Origin: Pseudomonadota bacterium
GTDB lineage: Bacteria > Pseudomonadota > Gammaproteobacteria > Xanthomonadales > Xanthomonadaceae
Reading direction: 5' to 3'
Assembly: GCA_025355485.1 (NCBI GenBank)
Contig: JANXZP010000162.1
Span: 1 to 15,870 of the forward strand
DNA: 15,870 bases
The number at the start of each line of letters is the position of its first letter. The stretch's first letter is position 1. Made by a program: the position numbers and the translations under genes. Shown piece after piece: positions 1 through 6,892 of the stretch. The notes under the pieces were generated by a model that worked only from the letters and a program-made list of their open reading frames with translations, was not told where the DNA came from and did not search any database.

Positions 1-28
1 CGCGCCACCCAAGCTACGGCGCATCGCG

Positions 29-520
29 ATGATGGAACAACTGCTGATCGTCACCACTGGCGGCACCATCGACAAGGTGTATTTCGACGACAAGTCGGAT
101 TTCCAGGTCGGCGATCCGCAGATCGGGCGCATCCTCGACGAGCTCGGCGTCGCATTCCGCTTCAGCGTGATTCCGATCCTGCGCAAGGACAGCCTGCACA
201 TCACCGAAGCCGATCGCGAACTGCTGCGCGCGACGATCGCAGCGCAACCAGCGCGGCACGTGCTGGTCACGCACGGCACCGACAGCATGGTGGAAACTGC
301 GAAAGTCCTGGCCAGCATCATCTACAAGACCATCGTGCTGACTGGCGCGTTGAATCCCGCGCGCTTTCGCGGGTCCGACGCCGATTTCAACATCGGTACA
401 GCGGTCGGTGCAGTGCAGTGCCTGCCGCCGGGCGTCTATATCGCAATGAACGGGCGCATCTGGGATCCGCTGAAGGTGCGCAAGAACGTCGCGGCGAATC
501 GCTTCGAAGCGATCGGCTGA
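29..520 (+). CDS. small asparaginase N-terminal-domain protein
   Basis: The protein has the fold signature of the L-asparaginase N-terminal domain: TTGGTID near residues 9-15 (the nucleophilic threonine loop) and HGTDSMVETA at 82-91 (the second catalytic threonine/aspartate motif). At about 163 residues it is half the length of a classical asparaginase (about 330) and lacks the C-terminal domain. The ending is orderly (DPLKVRKN near 147-154, then NRFEAIG), which fits a stand-alone small family rather than a broken gene. Whether it hydrolyses asparagine is unknown. The start is one of two adjacent ATGs at 29 and 32. The frame stays open to the window edge, so a start further upstream cannot be excluded, and no clear Shine-Dalgarno sequence is visible. 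The gene converges on the lipoprotein gene, with a hairpin between them. Confidence 0.85.
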   Translation: MMEQLLIVTTGGTIDKVYFDDKSDFQVGDPQIGRILDELGVAFRFSVIPILRKDSLHITEADRELLRATIAAQPARHVLVTHGTDSMVETAKVLASIIYKTIVLTGALNPARFRGSDADFNIGTAVGAVQCLPPGVYIAMNGRIWDPLKVRKNVAANRFEAIG

Positions 521-534
521 TCAAGGGTCGAGCG

Positions 535-567
535 AAAAAAGAAGGGCGCGGAAATTCCGCGCCCTTC
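535..567 (-). terminator. intrinsic terminator of the lipoprotein gene
   Basis: A perfect 12-bp stem with a 3-nt loop lies at 541-567. It is followed on the minus strand by six T residues (the A run at 535-540). It sits 24 nt past the lipoprotein stop codon, the right place for a Rho-independent terminator. On the plus strand the hairpin has no T tract, so it is at best a weak terminator for the asparaginase-domain gene. Confidence 0.9.
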
Positions 568-590
568 GCCGTTCCGAATGAAACGAAAAC

Positions 591-1061
591 TTATTTGACC
601 TCGAAGTCCTTGCTCTGCACGACTTTGTCGTCGAGCGAGATTTCGACCTTGTACTTGCCCGTCGGCCAGCCACCCGGCTTCGCGATCCTGAAATCGGTCG
701 CCGCGTTGCCCGCGAGCTTGATTTCCCGCGCCTCGTCGTTGACGACGACGACGCTTCCGTCCTGGTAGCTCCACTTGGCGCCGAGCTTGCCGGCCACGAC
801 CGCGGCCGGATCGCTGGTATTGGTCGATATTGCGACGATGATCGTGTCCATCGGGCCGAACGTGGTCATCGGCTTGGTGATCTTCATGTCCGCGCCGACT
901 TCGGTGCCCAGGTCCACGTTGATCACCGACATGGCGGCTGGCGCCTTGGCAGCGGCGACCTTAGGCGCGGCGGCGGCAGGTTCTTCCTTCTTGCACCCGG
1001 CCAAGGTGAGGATGGCGACGAGCGCGGCGGTGGTTATGACGTACTTGCGATCACGATTCAT
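591..1061 (-). CDS. predicted lipoprotein of unknown function
   Basis: This 156-residue protein has a lipoprotein signal: basic residues (RDRK), a hydrophobic stretch and the lipobox LAGC with the lipidated cysteine at about residue 23. Lysine follows the cysteine, which by the E. coli rule favours outer-membrane sorting. An Ala/Pro/Lys-rich linker (about 27-43) leads to a domain rich in alternating beta-type segments, ending in GKYKVEISLDD and KDFEVK, reminiscent of an immunoglobulin-like sandwich. No enzyme motif is visible. The ATG at 1061 is chosen because AGGGAGAG lies 6-7 nt upstream and the lipobox is at the normal distance; a longer upstream frame is not supported. The gene follows the secreted PKD/PPC protein on the same strand, separated by a terminator-like hairpin only about 20 nt before this ATG. 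Confidence 0.8.
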   Translation of the reverse strand: MNRDRKYVITTAALVAILTLAGCKKEEPAAAAPKVAAAKAPAAMSVINVDLGTEVGADMKITKPMTTFGPMDTIIVAISTNTSDPAAVVAGKLGAKWSYQDGSVVVVNDEAREIKLAGNAATDFRIAKPGGWPTGKYKVEISLDDKVVQSKDFEVK

Positions 1062-1080
1062 GAGGCTCTCCCTGTTCCAC

Positions 1081-1109
1081 AAAAAAGACCCCGGCACTAG
1101 GCCGGGGTC
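1081..1109 (-). terminator. terminator-like hairpin between the secreted-protein and lipoprotein genes
   Basis: A perfect 9-bp GC-rich stem (GACCCCGGC / GCCGGGGTC) with a 5-nt loop lies at 1087-1109. On the minus strand it is followed by six Ts (the A run at 1081-1086). It ends only 19 nt before the lipoprotein ATG, leaving little room for a promoter between them. It may be a partial terminator or attenuator as well as the end of the upstream transcript. A second weaker pairing (GGATCG at 1124-1129 with CGATCC at 1147-1152) lies just upstream. Confidence 0.8.
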
Positions 1110-1166
1110 GTTGTTGCGAGGTTGGATCGAGTCCGAGTTACGAACCCGATCCACCGGTTTACTTCA

Positions 1167-3503
1167 TCAGTTGCTCGTACCCTTCAAGCTGACGCCCGAG
1201 AATGAAACGTAAGCGTTCACGGCAATGTAATACGTGGTGTTCGTCGTGGGCGTGAACGTGCAGCTCTCGGTGCTCGTCGAGGTCCACGGACGGCAGTTGT
1301 AGCTCGTCAACGTCGGCGCACTACCAGCCTTCACGTAGATATCCGCATCGGGGGTACCGCCGGAGATCGCGAACGTCGCAGTGTGACCAGCCGTCACCGC
1401 CATCGTGTAGGTCGAAGTCCAGTTGCCGGTCGACACAGATGGCAGAGCAACCGAGACGCCGTTGCAGAGCACTAGACCACCGCAACTCACGGCAGAGACC
1501 GTCACCGACGACGTCTTGGTGTTGGTCGCGCCATTGACGCTGTCGGCCACCGTCTCGCTCACGCTGTAGGTGCCAGCCGCTGCATAGGTGTGGCTCGGGC
1601 TGGTCGTGGTCGAGGTCGAGCCGTCACCGAAGTTCCAGGAGTGCGAGCCGATGGTGCCGCCCGCATCGGTGGAGGTGTCGGTAAACGTCGCGGTCAGGCC
1701 ACTGGTGGAGGACGTGAAGTTAGCCGTCGGCGTACCGCCGGTGCCCGGTGCAGTGTAGCTGCCTTTCAGGGAAACACCGCTATACGCGGAGTACGCGTTA
1801 ACCATCACATAGTAGGTACCGGTCTGCGGCGAAGCGAACGTGCAATGCTCGTTCTCCGGGCTGCCGCCGAGGTACGGACGGCAGTCGTAGCTCGTCGCCG
1901 TCGGCGCGGAACCGAACTTCACGAAGATGTCCGCATCGCCGGTGCCGCCAGTAAGATCGAATGCTAGATTCGTCGCACCAGCCGGGATCACCATCGTCCA
2001 GTTCTGATTGTGATTGACCGTCGAGTCGGCGATCGTCACCGCAACGCCGTTCTGCAACACACTGCTGCTGGTGCCGGAGACGGTTACCGAAGACGTCTTG
2101 GAGCTGGTCGTGCTGTTGACGCTGTCGGTCACTGTTTCGGTCACGCTGTAGGTGCCAGCCGCCGCATACGTGTGGCTCGGGCTGGTCGCCGTCGAGGTGC
2201 CGCCATCGCCGAAGGTCCACGAATGCGTGCCGATGGTACCGCCCGCATCAGTGGATGAATCGGTGAAAGTCGCGGTCAGGCCGCTGGTCGTGAAGCTGAA
2301 GTTCGCCGTCGGCGTACCGCCGGTGCCGCCGCCGTGGGTCAGGATCGCGTGCGAAATGGCGCAGTTGCCTGTGTCATTCGACCAGCTTGCCTGCTCGGCG
2401 AAGGTGCCCGTGCTGAAGGCGATGTTGGCCGCGCCGCCAGCCGAACCTGCCGCGATCCAGGCGCACTCGTCGGAGTTTTCCTGGCCGTTATAGGTGCCAC
2501 CGGTGTGGTTGGTCCAGCCGCCGGCCGGGAACTGGTCGGACATCATTTCGTGCCACTCGTGGCCGAGTGTCATGGTGTAGCCGTCGAGCGTGCCGGGGCT
2601 GTTGACGAAGCCCACGCCGCAGCTGGCGCCCTGATCAATGTTGTACGGCTGATTGCTGAACGCAAAGTCGCCGCCCGGGGCGGTCACGCCATAGCCATCG
2701 CCGGTGTAGTCGTGCCACGCGCAATATCCCTGCGTCGGGCTCTGGTAATTGTCCGGATTGGTGCCGTGCGGCGACAGGATGACGTAGTACGTATAACGGT
2801 TCGACCCAGCCGCGGTGTTGCCGAAATGTGCGGCGGCCTTGATCGCTTCCTGCGCCAACTGAGTGCCAGTGGCAGAAGCCGGCGAAGCGACCGTATTGTC
2901 GTACCACGCGCCTGCGAAGACGTTCTGCTGGTAGGGGATGAAGTTGACGCCCGAAGCAGGGCAGCTTGTCGCGCCGCTGGAGACGCCAGCGCCATCGCAC
3001 CACTGGGTCAGTTCGGCTGACCACAATTCGCTGTTGGTGCCGATGCCCTTGAACATCTTCTGGGTCGCCACGGCCGCGCCGGCCGAGTCGCCCGTGAAGG
3101 TCAGGTTGCCGTTCGCATCGGTGCCCTGCGTACCCCACTGGGTGCCGTAGAACACCAGGTAAACCTTGCTTTGGCCGGACAGTACGCCGACGCTCTGAAC
3201 GGCGCCACCGTACGAAAGGATGCCGGTCGATGCCGTGGGGGCCGCCATGCTGGCCCATTCATGGGCGTGTTCCCGACGCCATTTTTCCATATTCGTTTTC
3301 GTCTCCCGCGTCGGAACCGCACCATGGCGATAGCCATGTCCATAAGCGGGCGAATACGGGTTTTGTTCGGCTGGCGACGCATTCATGCGCGGCGAAGCGG
3401 TTGCGGTACCCGCGCTGGCGGTGGCGATCATGCCGGTACCGCAGATCGCCGCAATGGCGGCGATGGTCAAAGTTCTTTTACGAAAACCTGATGTCGAGTT
3501 CAT
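1167..3503 (-). CDS. secreted EXORDIUM-like putative metallopeptidase with two PKD-PPC units
   Basis: A 778-residue exported protein. Residues 1-31 form a signal peptide (RKR, hydrophobic core, cleavage after about ATASA). Residues 95-390 form the putative catalytic domain: VYLVFYG near 114-120, YCAWHDY near 260-266, GHEWHEMMSD near 314-323 and NSDECAW near 343-349. Their order resembles EXORDIUM-like proteins (HE..E..D followed by N.D.CAW), so HEWHE may bind metal; peptidase activity is inferred. Two PKD domains (about 397-476 and 591-670, each with a FGDG motif) alternate with two PPC domains (about 482-583 and 674-778, each with DAD and paired cysteines), typical of secreted enzymes that bind polymers or surfaces. 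The ATG at 3503 has TGGGG 6-10 nt upstream. A 619-bp gene-free region precedes it, and a lipoprotein gene follows. Confidence 0.8.
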   Translation of the reverse strand: MNSTSGFRKRTLTIAAIAAICGTGMIATASAGTATASPRMNASPAEQNPYSPAYGHGYRHGAVPTRETKTNMEKWRREHAHEWASMAAPTASTGILSYGGAVQSVGVLSGQSKVYLVFYGTQWGTQGTDANGNLTFTGDSAGAAVATQKMFKGIGTNSELWSAELTQWCDGAGVSSGATSCPASGVNFIPYQQNVFAGAWYDNTVASPASATGTQLAQEAIKAAAHFGNTAAGSNRYTYYVILSPHGTNPDNYQSPTQGYCAWHDYTGDGYGVTAPGGDFAFSNQPYNIDQGASCGVGFVNSPGTLDGYTMTLGHEWHEMMSDQFPAGGWTNHTGGTYNGQENSDECAWIAAGSAGGAANIAFSTGTFAEQASWSNDTGNCAISHAILTHGGGTGGTPTANFSFTTSGLTATFTDSSTDAGGTIGTHSWTFGDGGTSTATSPSHTYAAAGTYSVTETVTDSVNSTTSSKTSSVTVSGTSSSVLQNGVAVTIADSTVNHNQNWTMVIPAGATNLAFDLTGGTGDADIFVKFGSAPTATSYDCRPYLGGSPENEHCTFASPQTGTYYVMVNAYSAYSGVSLKGSYTAPGTGGTPTANFTSSTSGLTATFTDTSTDAGGTIGSHSWNFGDGSTSTTTSPSHTYAAAGTYSVSETVADSVNGATNTKTSSVTVSAVSCGGLVLCNGVSVALPSVSTGNWTSTYTMAVTAGHTATFAISGGTPDADIYVKAGSAPTLTSYNCRPWTSTSTESCTFTPTTNTTYYIAVNAYVSFSGVSLKGTSN
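1170..2315. repeat. tandem duplication encoding PKD-PPC units
   Basis: Codons 397-590 (1734-2315) and 591-778 (1170-1733) are two copies of one PKD-PPC module, offset by exactly 582 bp (194 codons). The PKD halves (2076-2315 and 1494-1733) remain very similar at the DNA level; the PPC halves have diverged more. This suggests recent duplication or gene conversion of the PKD part. Confidence 0.85.
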
Positions 3504-3894
3504 TCGTAACCCCAGTCAGTGTGTGGTTGTGTACGCGCCAGTCACCCATCGTGCCGCCGCGTGTGTGTGAGCATCTTCGCCCGGACGTTGCGTTTCTCAC
3601 CCTGCATCACGAAAACATCCGCGCGGCGCCTGTGCTATGGCATGCGTCAATCAGGAAAAACCGCAGGATTTCTGCTTGTTCGCATACCGCACTCAAGCGC
3701 GAACCGGCGGGACGTTAACAGTCGCCCGGCACATGAATACTTAAATAAAGTTAATGATTTTGTGCGTCGCAAGGTGGATGGTCTCGCCCATCCCAACTGA
3801 CACCGCATGCAACACAAGCTGATCGTAAAAAATACGTTAGGTCGGCTCACGCGGCCCAAAGTCGGGTGCGTCCAAAGCTATCGAGAAGAACACG

Positions 3895-3919
3895 TATATC
3901 TATGTATTACATGGATATA
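3895..3919. promoter_or_regulatory. 25-bp AT-rich imperfect palindrome, possible operator
   Basis: TATATCTATGTA (3895-3906) and TACATGGATATA (3908-3919) are reverse complements except for one position, with a single central T. A one-base loop cannot form an RNA hairpin, so a binding site for a dimeric regulator is the better reading. It stands out in GC-rich DNA. No regulator family is assigned. Confidence 0.45.
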
Positions 3920-3926
3920 TCGGACT

Positions 3927-3969
3927 GCTTGGCGCTTTGCCCCATGGGCCAAGCGGCTAGAGCGCCAAG
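3927..3969. repeat. inverted repeat with two alternative pairings
   Basis: CTTGGCGCT (3928-3936) and AGCGCCAAG (3961-3969) form a perfect 9-bp inverted repeat with a 24-nt spacer. The left arm can instead pair as GCTTGG (3927-3932) with CCAAGC (3949-3954). The two structures are mutually exclusive. Neither strand has a following T tract, so this is not a simple intrinsic terminator. Confidence 0.45.
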
Positions 3970-4053
3970 TTGCCAGCATCGTAGATCGCCAGAAAACCGC
4001 GATGTGCAGTGCAACATATGTGACGCGTTTCGATGTCACCTGCCGGCTGCCCG

Positions 4054-4069
4054 AGTGATCCGGATCACA
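4054..4069. promoter_or_regulatory. CRP/Clp-like binding site
   Basis: AGTGATCCGGATCACA matches the CRP-family consensus TGTGA-N6-TCACA at nine of ten defined positions; GTGATCCGGATCAC (4055-4068) is a perfect palindrome. In this bacterial order the CRP homologue Clp is known to control secreted enzymes. The site is about 550 bp upstream of the secreted PKD/PPC gene and 54 bp past the sufT stop, so its target is uncertain. Confidence 0.45.
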
Positions 4070-4122
4070 AAACCGCGCAGACAACATCCAGCCCATGTGC
4101 AATCGGCCCGGCATCGAAAGCT

Positions 4123-4674
4123 TCAGAACATCCCGGTTTCGAGCCTCGCCGCATCCGACATCATGCTCTGGTTCCAGGGCGGGTCGAACACCAGATCCAC
4201 GTCGGCCTCGGCAACGGTCGGAATGAGTTCGAGCTTGTCGGTCACATCGCTGACCAGGATATCGCCCATGCCGCAACCGGGCGCGGTGAGCGTCATCCGC
4301 ACGATGACCTTGCGCCGGCCATCAGCCAGCCGCTCGATGTCGCAGTCGTACACCAGCCCGAGATCCACCACATTGATCGGGATCTCCGGGTCGAAGCACG
4401 TGCGCAGTTGCCGCCAGACCAGTTTTTCGACGTCCTCGTCACTGGCGTCCGGCGGCAGTTCCGGCGGCGTTGTCGGTTCCTTGCCGAGCGCATCGGCATC
4501 GCTGCCCGCGATGCGGAACAGGTTGCCTTCGACATATACCGTGTAACTGCCCCCAAGAGCCTGCGAGATATAGCCGATGCTGCCCGCAGGCAACGTGACC
4601 TGCTCGCCCTGCGGCACCAGCACGGCGGCGCAGTCGCGCTCGAGCTTGAATGGTTCGCTGTTGCGGCTGTACAT
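4123..4674 (-). CDS. sufT: Fe-S cluster maturation protein SufT (long form)
   Basis: This 183-residue protein matches the long-form SufT family: an N-terminal extension of about 75 residues followed by a MIP18/DUF59 domain (about 80-168). The domain carries DPEIPINVVDLGLVY (95-109), TAPGCGMG (130-137) with the conserved cysteine, and DPPW (164-167). SufT-type proteins assist the maturation or transfer of Fe-S clusters to target proteins in the cytoplasm. It stands alone here without sufBCDS neighbours. The ATG at 4674 gives the expected family length. No Shine-Dalgarno sequence precedes it; TAGAAT lies exactly 6 nt upstream, suggesting a leaderless message. It diverges from the membrane-protein gene starting at 4722. 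Confidence 0.9.
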   Translation of the reverse strand: MYSRNSEPFKLERDCAAVLVPQGEQVTLPAGSIGYISQALGGSYTVYVEGNLFRIAGSDADALGKEPTTPPELPPDASDEDVEKLVWRQLRTCFDPEIPINVVDLGLVYDCDIERLADGRRKVIVRMTLTAPGCGMGDILVSDVTDKLELIPTVAEADVDLVFDPPWNQSMMSDAARLETGMF

Positions 4675-4680
4675 GCCGAT

Positions 4681-4686
4681 ATTCTA
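4681..4686 (-). promoter_or_regulatory. putative sufT -10 element (leaderless mRNA)
   Basis: TAGAAT on the minus strand matches TATAAT at five of six positions and ends 6 nt before the sufT ATG. Transcription would begin at or next to the start codon, which fits the lack of a ribosome binding site. No good -35 hexamer is visible. Confidence 0.5.
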
Positions 4687-4709
4687 ATCGCTACGCTGCA
4701 GGCAGCGGT

Positions 4710-4715
4710 TACGAT
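4710..4715 (+). promoter_or_regulatory. putative -10 element of the 4722 membrane gene
   Basis: TACGAT matches TATAAT at four of six positions and ends 6 nt before the ATG at 4722, the same spacing as in sufT. It lies 23 bp from the opposing sufT -10 element, so the two polymerase footprints would overlap. No convincing -35 element or Shine-Dalgarno sequence is seen. Confidence 0.35.
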
Positions 4716-4721
4716 GCGGTG

Positions 4722-5150
4722 ATGTCGAACCGTTCGATCCGTCCGTCGATGCCATCACTGCACGCGCTCGTCATCGCGTTGCTGATGGTGATAGCCGCTT
4801 TCGTCTGCGCGGGCGCGTGGCTGGTCGTTGCCGCGCTGCGCGATGGGCACGCCGGCTGGATGGCAGTGCTGTTCGTACCGGTCGTGATCGGACTGCTGCG
4901 GTTGACGCGCGTCTCTTCCGGAACATCGCGCAGTGTGCTCGCCTTGTTCGCTACCACCATGGCGATCTCTCTGGCCAATGTGCTGGTGGCGGCGTTGCCG
5001 GTCGCACAGGCGATGGATCTGACGCCGCTCGCGGCGGCGCGGCGGATCGGCCCGGATTTCTGCTGGATGCTGGTGTCGCTGGGCAATACGCCGCTGGATT
5101 GGCTGTGGGCGGCGCTCGCGTTGGCGCTGGCTGCGTGGTTCGGGCGTTGA
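4722..5150 (+). CDS. small four-helix membrane protein, unknown function
   Basis: The 142-residue product is highly hydrophobic, with likely membrane segments at about 13-38, 44-61, 71-94 and 126-141. Short polar or charged stretches separate them (RDGH near 40-43, RLTRVSSGTSR near 60-70, AARRIGPD near 105-112). No catalytic motif or named family is recognised. The frame is open upstream to 4650 but that part overlaps the sufT start; the ATG at 4722 is preferred because it begins directly before the first membrane helix. No Shine-Dalgarno is visible, and a -10-like TACGAT sits 6 nt upstream. The gene ends 13 bp before the convergent pntB stop. Confidence 0.7.
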   Translation: MSNRSIRPSMPSLHALVIALLMVIAAFVCAGAWLVVAALRDGHAGWMAVLFVPVVIGLLRLTRVSSGTSRSVLALFATTMAISLANVLVAALPVAQAMDLTPLAAARRIGPDFCWMLVSLGNTPLDWLWAALALALAAWFGR

Positions 5151-5163
5151 ACTCGCAACGAAT

Positions 5164-6558
5164 TCAGTGGCCGCCATCCAGCGCCTTGAGTTCCGAAACC
5201 AGCCGTCCCGCCGCCTCGGCGCCGTCGCCGTAGAGCATCCGCGTGTTGTCGGCGTAGAACAGCGCGTTCTCGATGCCCGCGAAACCGGTGCCCTTGCCGC
5301 GCTTGATCACGATGGTGTTCTTCGAGTTCGAGACGTCGAGGATCGGCATGCCATAGATCGGCGAGGCCTTGTCGGTGCGCGCGGAGGGGTTGACCACGTC
5401 GTTCGCGCCGATCACCAGCGACACGTCGGTGTTCGGGAATTCCGGGTTGATGTCGTCCATGTCGGCGATCAGATCGTACGGAACGCCAGCCTCGGCGAGC
5501 AGCACGTTCATATGCCCCGGCATGCGGCCTGCGACCGGGTGGATCGCGAATTTCACTTTCACGCCGCGTTCGATCAGCTTCTGCGTGAGTTCCCAGATCT
5601 TGTGCTGCGCCTGTGCGACCGCCATGCCGTAACCGGGCACGATCACCACGCGTTCGGCGAACGCCATCATCGCGGCGACATCACTCGCGTCGATCGGTTT
5701 CTGCGAGCCGGTGATTTCCTGCGCCTCGCCGCCGCCTGTACCGAAATTGCCGAACAAGACATTCGCGAGCGAGCGATTCATCGCCTTGGCCATCAGCTGC
5801 GTGAGTAGGGTACCGGCGGCGCCGACGACCATGCCCGCGACGATCAGGGTCTCGTTGCCGAGCACGTAACCTTCGAATGCGACGGCGAGACCAGTCAGCG
5901 CGTTGTAGAGCGAGATCACGACGGGCATGTCGGCGCCGCCGATCGGCAGTGTCATCAGCAGGCCGACCGCGAGTGCGCAGACAAAGAACCCAACGATCAC
6001 CGGTTGCTGCAACCACACCACAGAGGCCACGCCGAGCGCGATCGCAGCCAGGAACACCAGCGAGTTGAAGATCTGCTGGCCCGGAAACAGGAAGCGCTTG
6101 TCCATCCAACCCTGCAGTTTCGCGAACGCGACCAGCGAGCCGGAGAAAGAGATAGCGCCGATCAGCGCACCGATCACGCCGAGGATCAATTGCGTCTTCG
6201 TGGATGGCTCGCCTGCGGCGAACTGGATCAACTCGACGGCGCCAATACCAGCCGCAGAACCGCCACCCATGCCGTTGTACAGCGCGACCATCTGGGGCAT
6301 GTCGGTGATCGCGACTTTCTTGCCCGACACCCACGCCAGCACGGTGCCGGTGAACGCAGCGATGAAAATCAATCCGAGGTTGTGCAAGCCCGGCAGCGCG
6401 AACGTCGCTGCGGTCGCGATCAGCATGCCGATGCCTGCCCACTGGATGCCGCTGCGCGCTGTGACCGGTGAGGACATCCGTTGCAAGCCGAGGATGAACA
6501 ACAGCGCGGCGAGCAGGTAGCTCGCGCGCACCAGCAGCGGCAGCCATTCGGCGATCAT
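5164..6558 (-). CDS. pntB: NAD(P) transhydrogenase subunit beta
   Basis: A 464-residue subunit, nearly the E. coli PntB length. The N-terminal 260 residues are a multi-helix membrane domain forming the proton channel (for example GADMPVVISLYNALTG from about 208). The C-terminal part (about 290-464) is the NADP-binding domain III, with PGYGMAVAQAQ (308-318), GANDVVNP (384-391) and VIKRGKGTGFAG (417-428). With PntAA and PntAB it couples inward proton flow to hydride transfer from NADH to NADP in the inner membrane. The ATG at 6558 overlaps the pntAB stop by 4 nt (ATGA), implying translational coupling. The reading frame extends further upstream, but that part is a shadow of pntAB. Confidence 0.96.
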   Translation of the reverse strand: MIAEWLPLLVRASYLLAALLFILGLQRMSSPVTARSGIQWAGIGMLIATAATFALPGLHNLGLIFIAAFTGTVLAWVSGKKVAITDMPQMVALYNGMGGGSAAGIGAVELIQFAAGEPSTKTQLILGVIGALIGAISFSGSLVAFAKLQGWMDKRFLFPGQQIFNSLVFLAAIALGVASVVWLQQPVIVGFFVCALAVGLLMTLPIGGADMPVVISLYNALTGLAVAFEGYVLGNETLIVAGMVVGAAGTLLTQLMAKAMNRSLANVLFGNFGTGGGEAQEITGSQKPIDASDVAAMMAFAERVVIVPGYGMAVAQAQHKIWELTQKLIERGVKVKFAIHPVAGRMPGHMNVLLAEAGVPYDLIADMDDINPEFPNTDVSLVIGANDVVNPSARTDKASPIYGMPILDVSNSKNTIVIKRGKGTGFAGIENALFYADNTRMLYGDGAEAAGRLVSELKALDGGH

Positions 6559-6863
6559 GGCTTGTTCGCCTTGTTGGGAGCGGGTCGGCTGGATTTGAAC
6601 ATCTCCAGCATCCGTTCGGTGACGACGTAGCCGCCGGCGGCGTTGCCCGCGCCAAGCAGCACTGCGATGAAGCCGATCACGATCTCCAGCGTGGTCTCGG
6701 CGTGGCCGAGGGCGACCATCGCACCGACCAGCACGATCCCGTGTACGAAGTTCGAGCCCGACATCAACGGCGTGTGCAGGATCACCGGTACGCGCGAGAT
6801 GATCACGTGGCCACAGATGGCCGCGAGCATGAAGATGTACAGCGCCACGAACCCGTCGCTCAT
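6555..6863 (-). CDS. pntAB: NAD(P) transhydrogenase membrane subunit alpha-2
   Basis: A 102-residue membrane subunit corresponding to the transmembrane C-terminal part of E. coli PntA. It has three hydrophobic helices, an HTPLMSGSNFVHGIVLVGAM segment at about 35-54 characteristic of the family, and GNAAGGYVVTERML near 74-87. It forms part of the proton channel with PntB. The ATG at 6863 is chosen over one five codons upstream because GGAGGGG lies at proper spacing. It overlaps pntB by 4 nt. Unusually, pntAA is not adjacent: a plus-strand block of about 1.9 kb separates them, so pntAB-pntB must be transcribed from the 6864-7011 gap. Confidence 0.93.
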   Translation of the reverse strand: MSDGFVALYIFMLAAICGHVIISRVPVILHTPLMSGSNFVHGIVLVGAMVALGHAETTLEIVIGFIAVLLGAGNAAGGYVVTERMLEMFKSSRPAPNKANKP

Positions 6864-6892
6864 GTCCCCTCCGATCACATGCGGATACCCGC

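Larger units (their letters stand above)
3504..4122. other. 619-bp gene-free region with several dyad-symmetric sites
   Basis: No open frame here has a recognisable product, good start site or the codon pattern of the neighbours. The region lies upstream of the secreted-protein gene and downstream of sufT. Stretches around 3730-3760 and 3890-3920 are clearly more AT-rich than their surroundings. A CRP-like palindrome, a 25-bp AT-rich dyad and a long GC-rich inverted repeat are listed separately. A weak minus-strand hairpin at 3663-3675 (stem of about 4 bp) is followed by five Ts at 3656-3660. The region could hold a distant promoter and long leader for the secreted-protein gene, or an unannotated small RNA. 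Confidence 0.55.

Noticed and set aside
29..520. Asparaginase-domain gene as a truncated pseudogene
   Set aside because: Both catalytic motifs and an orderly C-terminus are intact, consistent with a stand-alone small family. No remains of a C-terminal domain are visible downstream.
3663..3675. Minus-strand hairpin followed by five Ts in the secreted-protein leader
   Set aside because: The stem is only about 4 bp with a 5-nt loop, too weak to call a terminator. It is mentioned only in the region description.
3807..4058. 83-codon plus-strand frame in the gene-free region
   Set aside because: No Shine-Dalgarno sequence, no recognisable motif, and it runs through the dyad and inverted-repeat sites.
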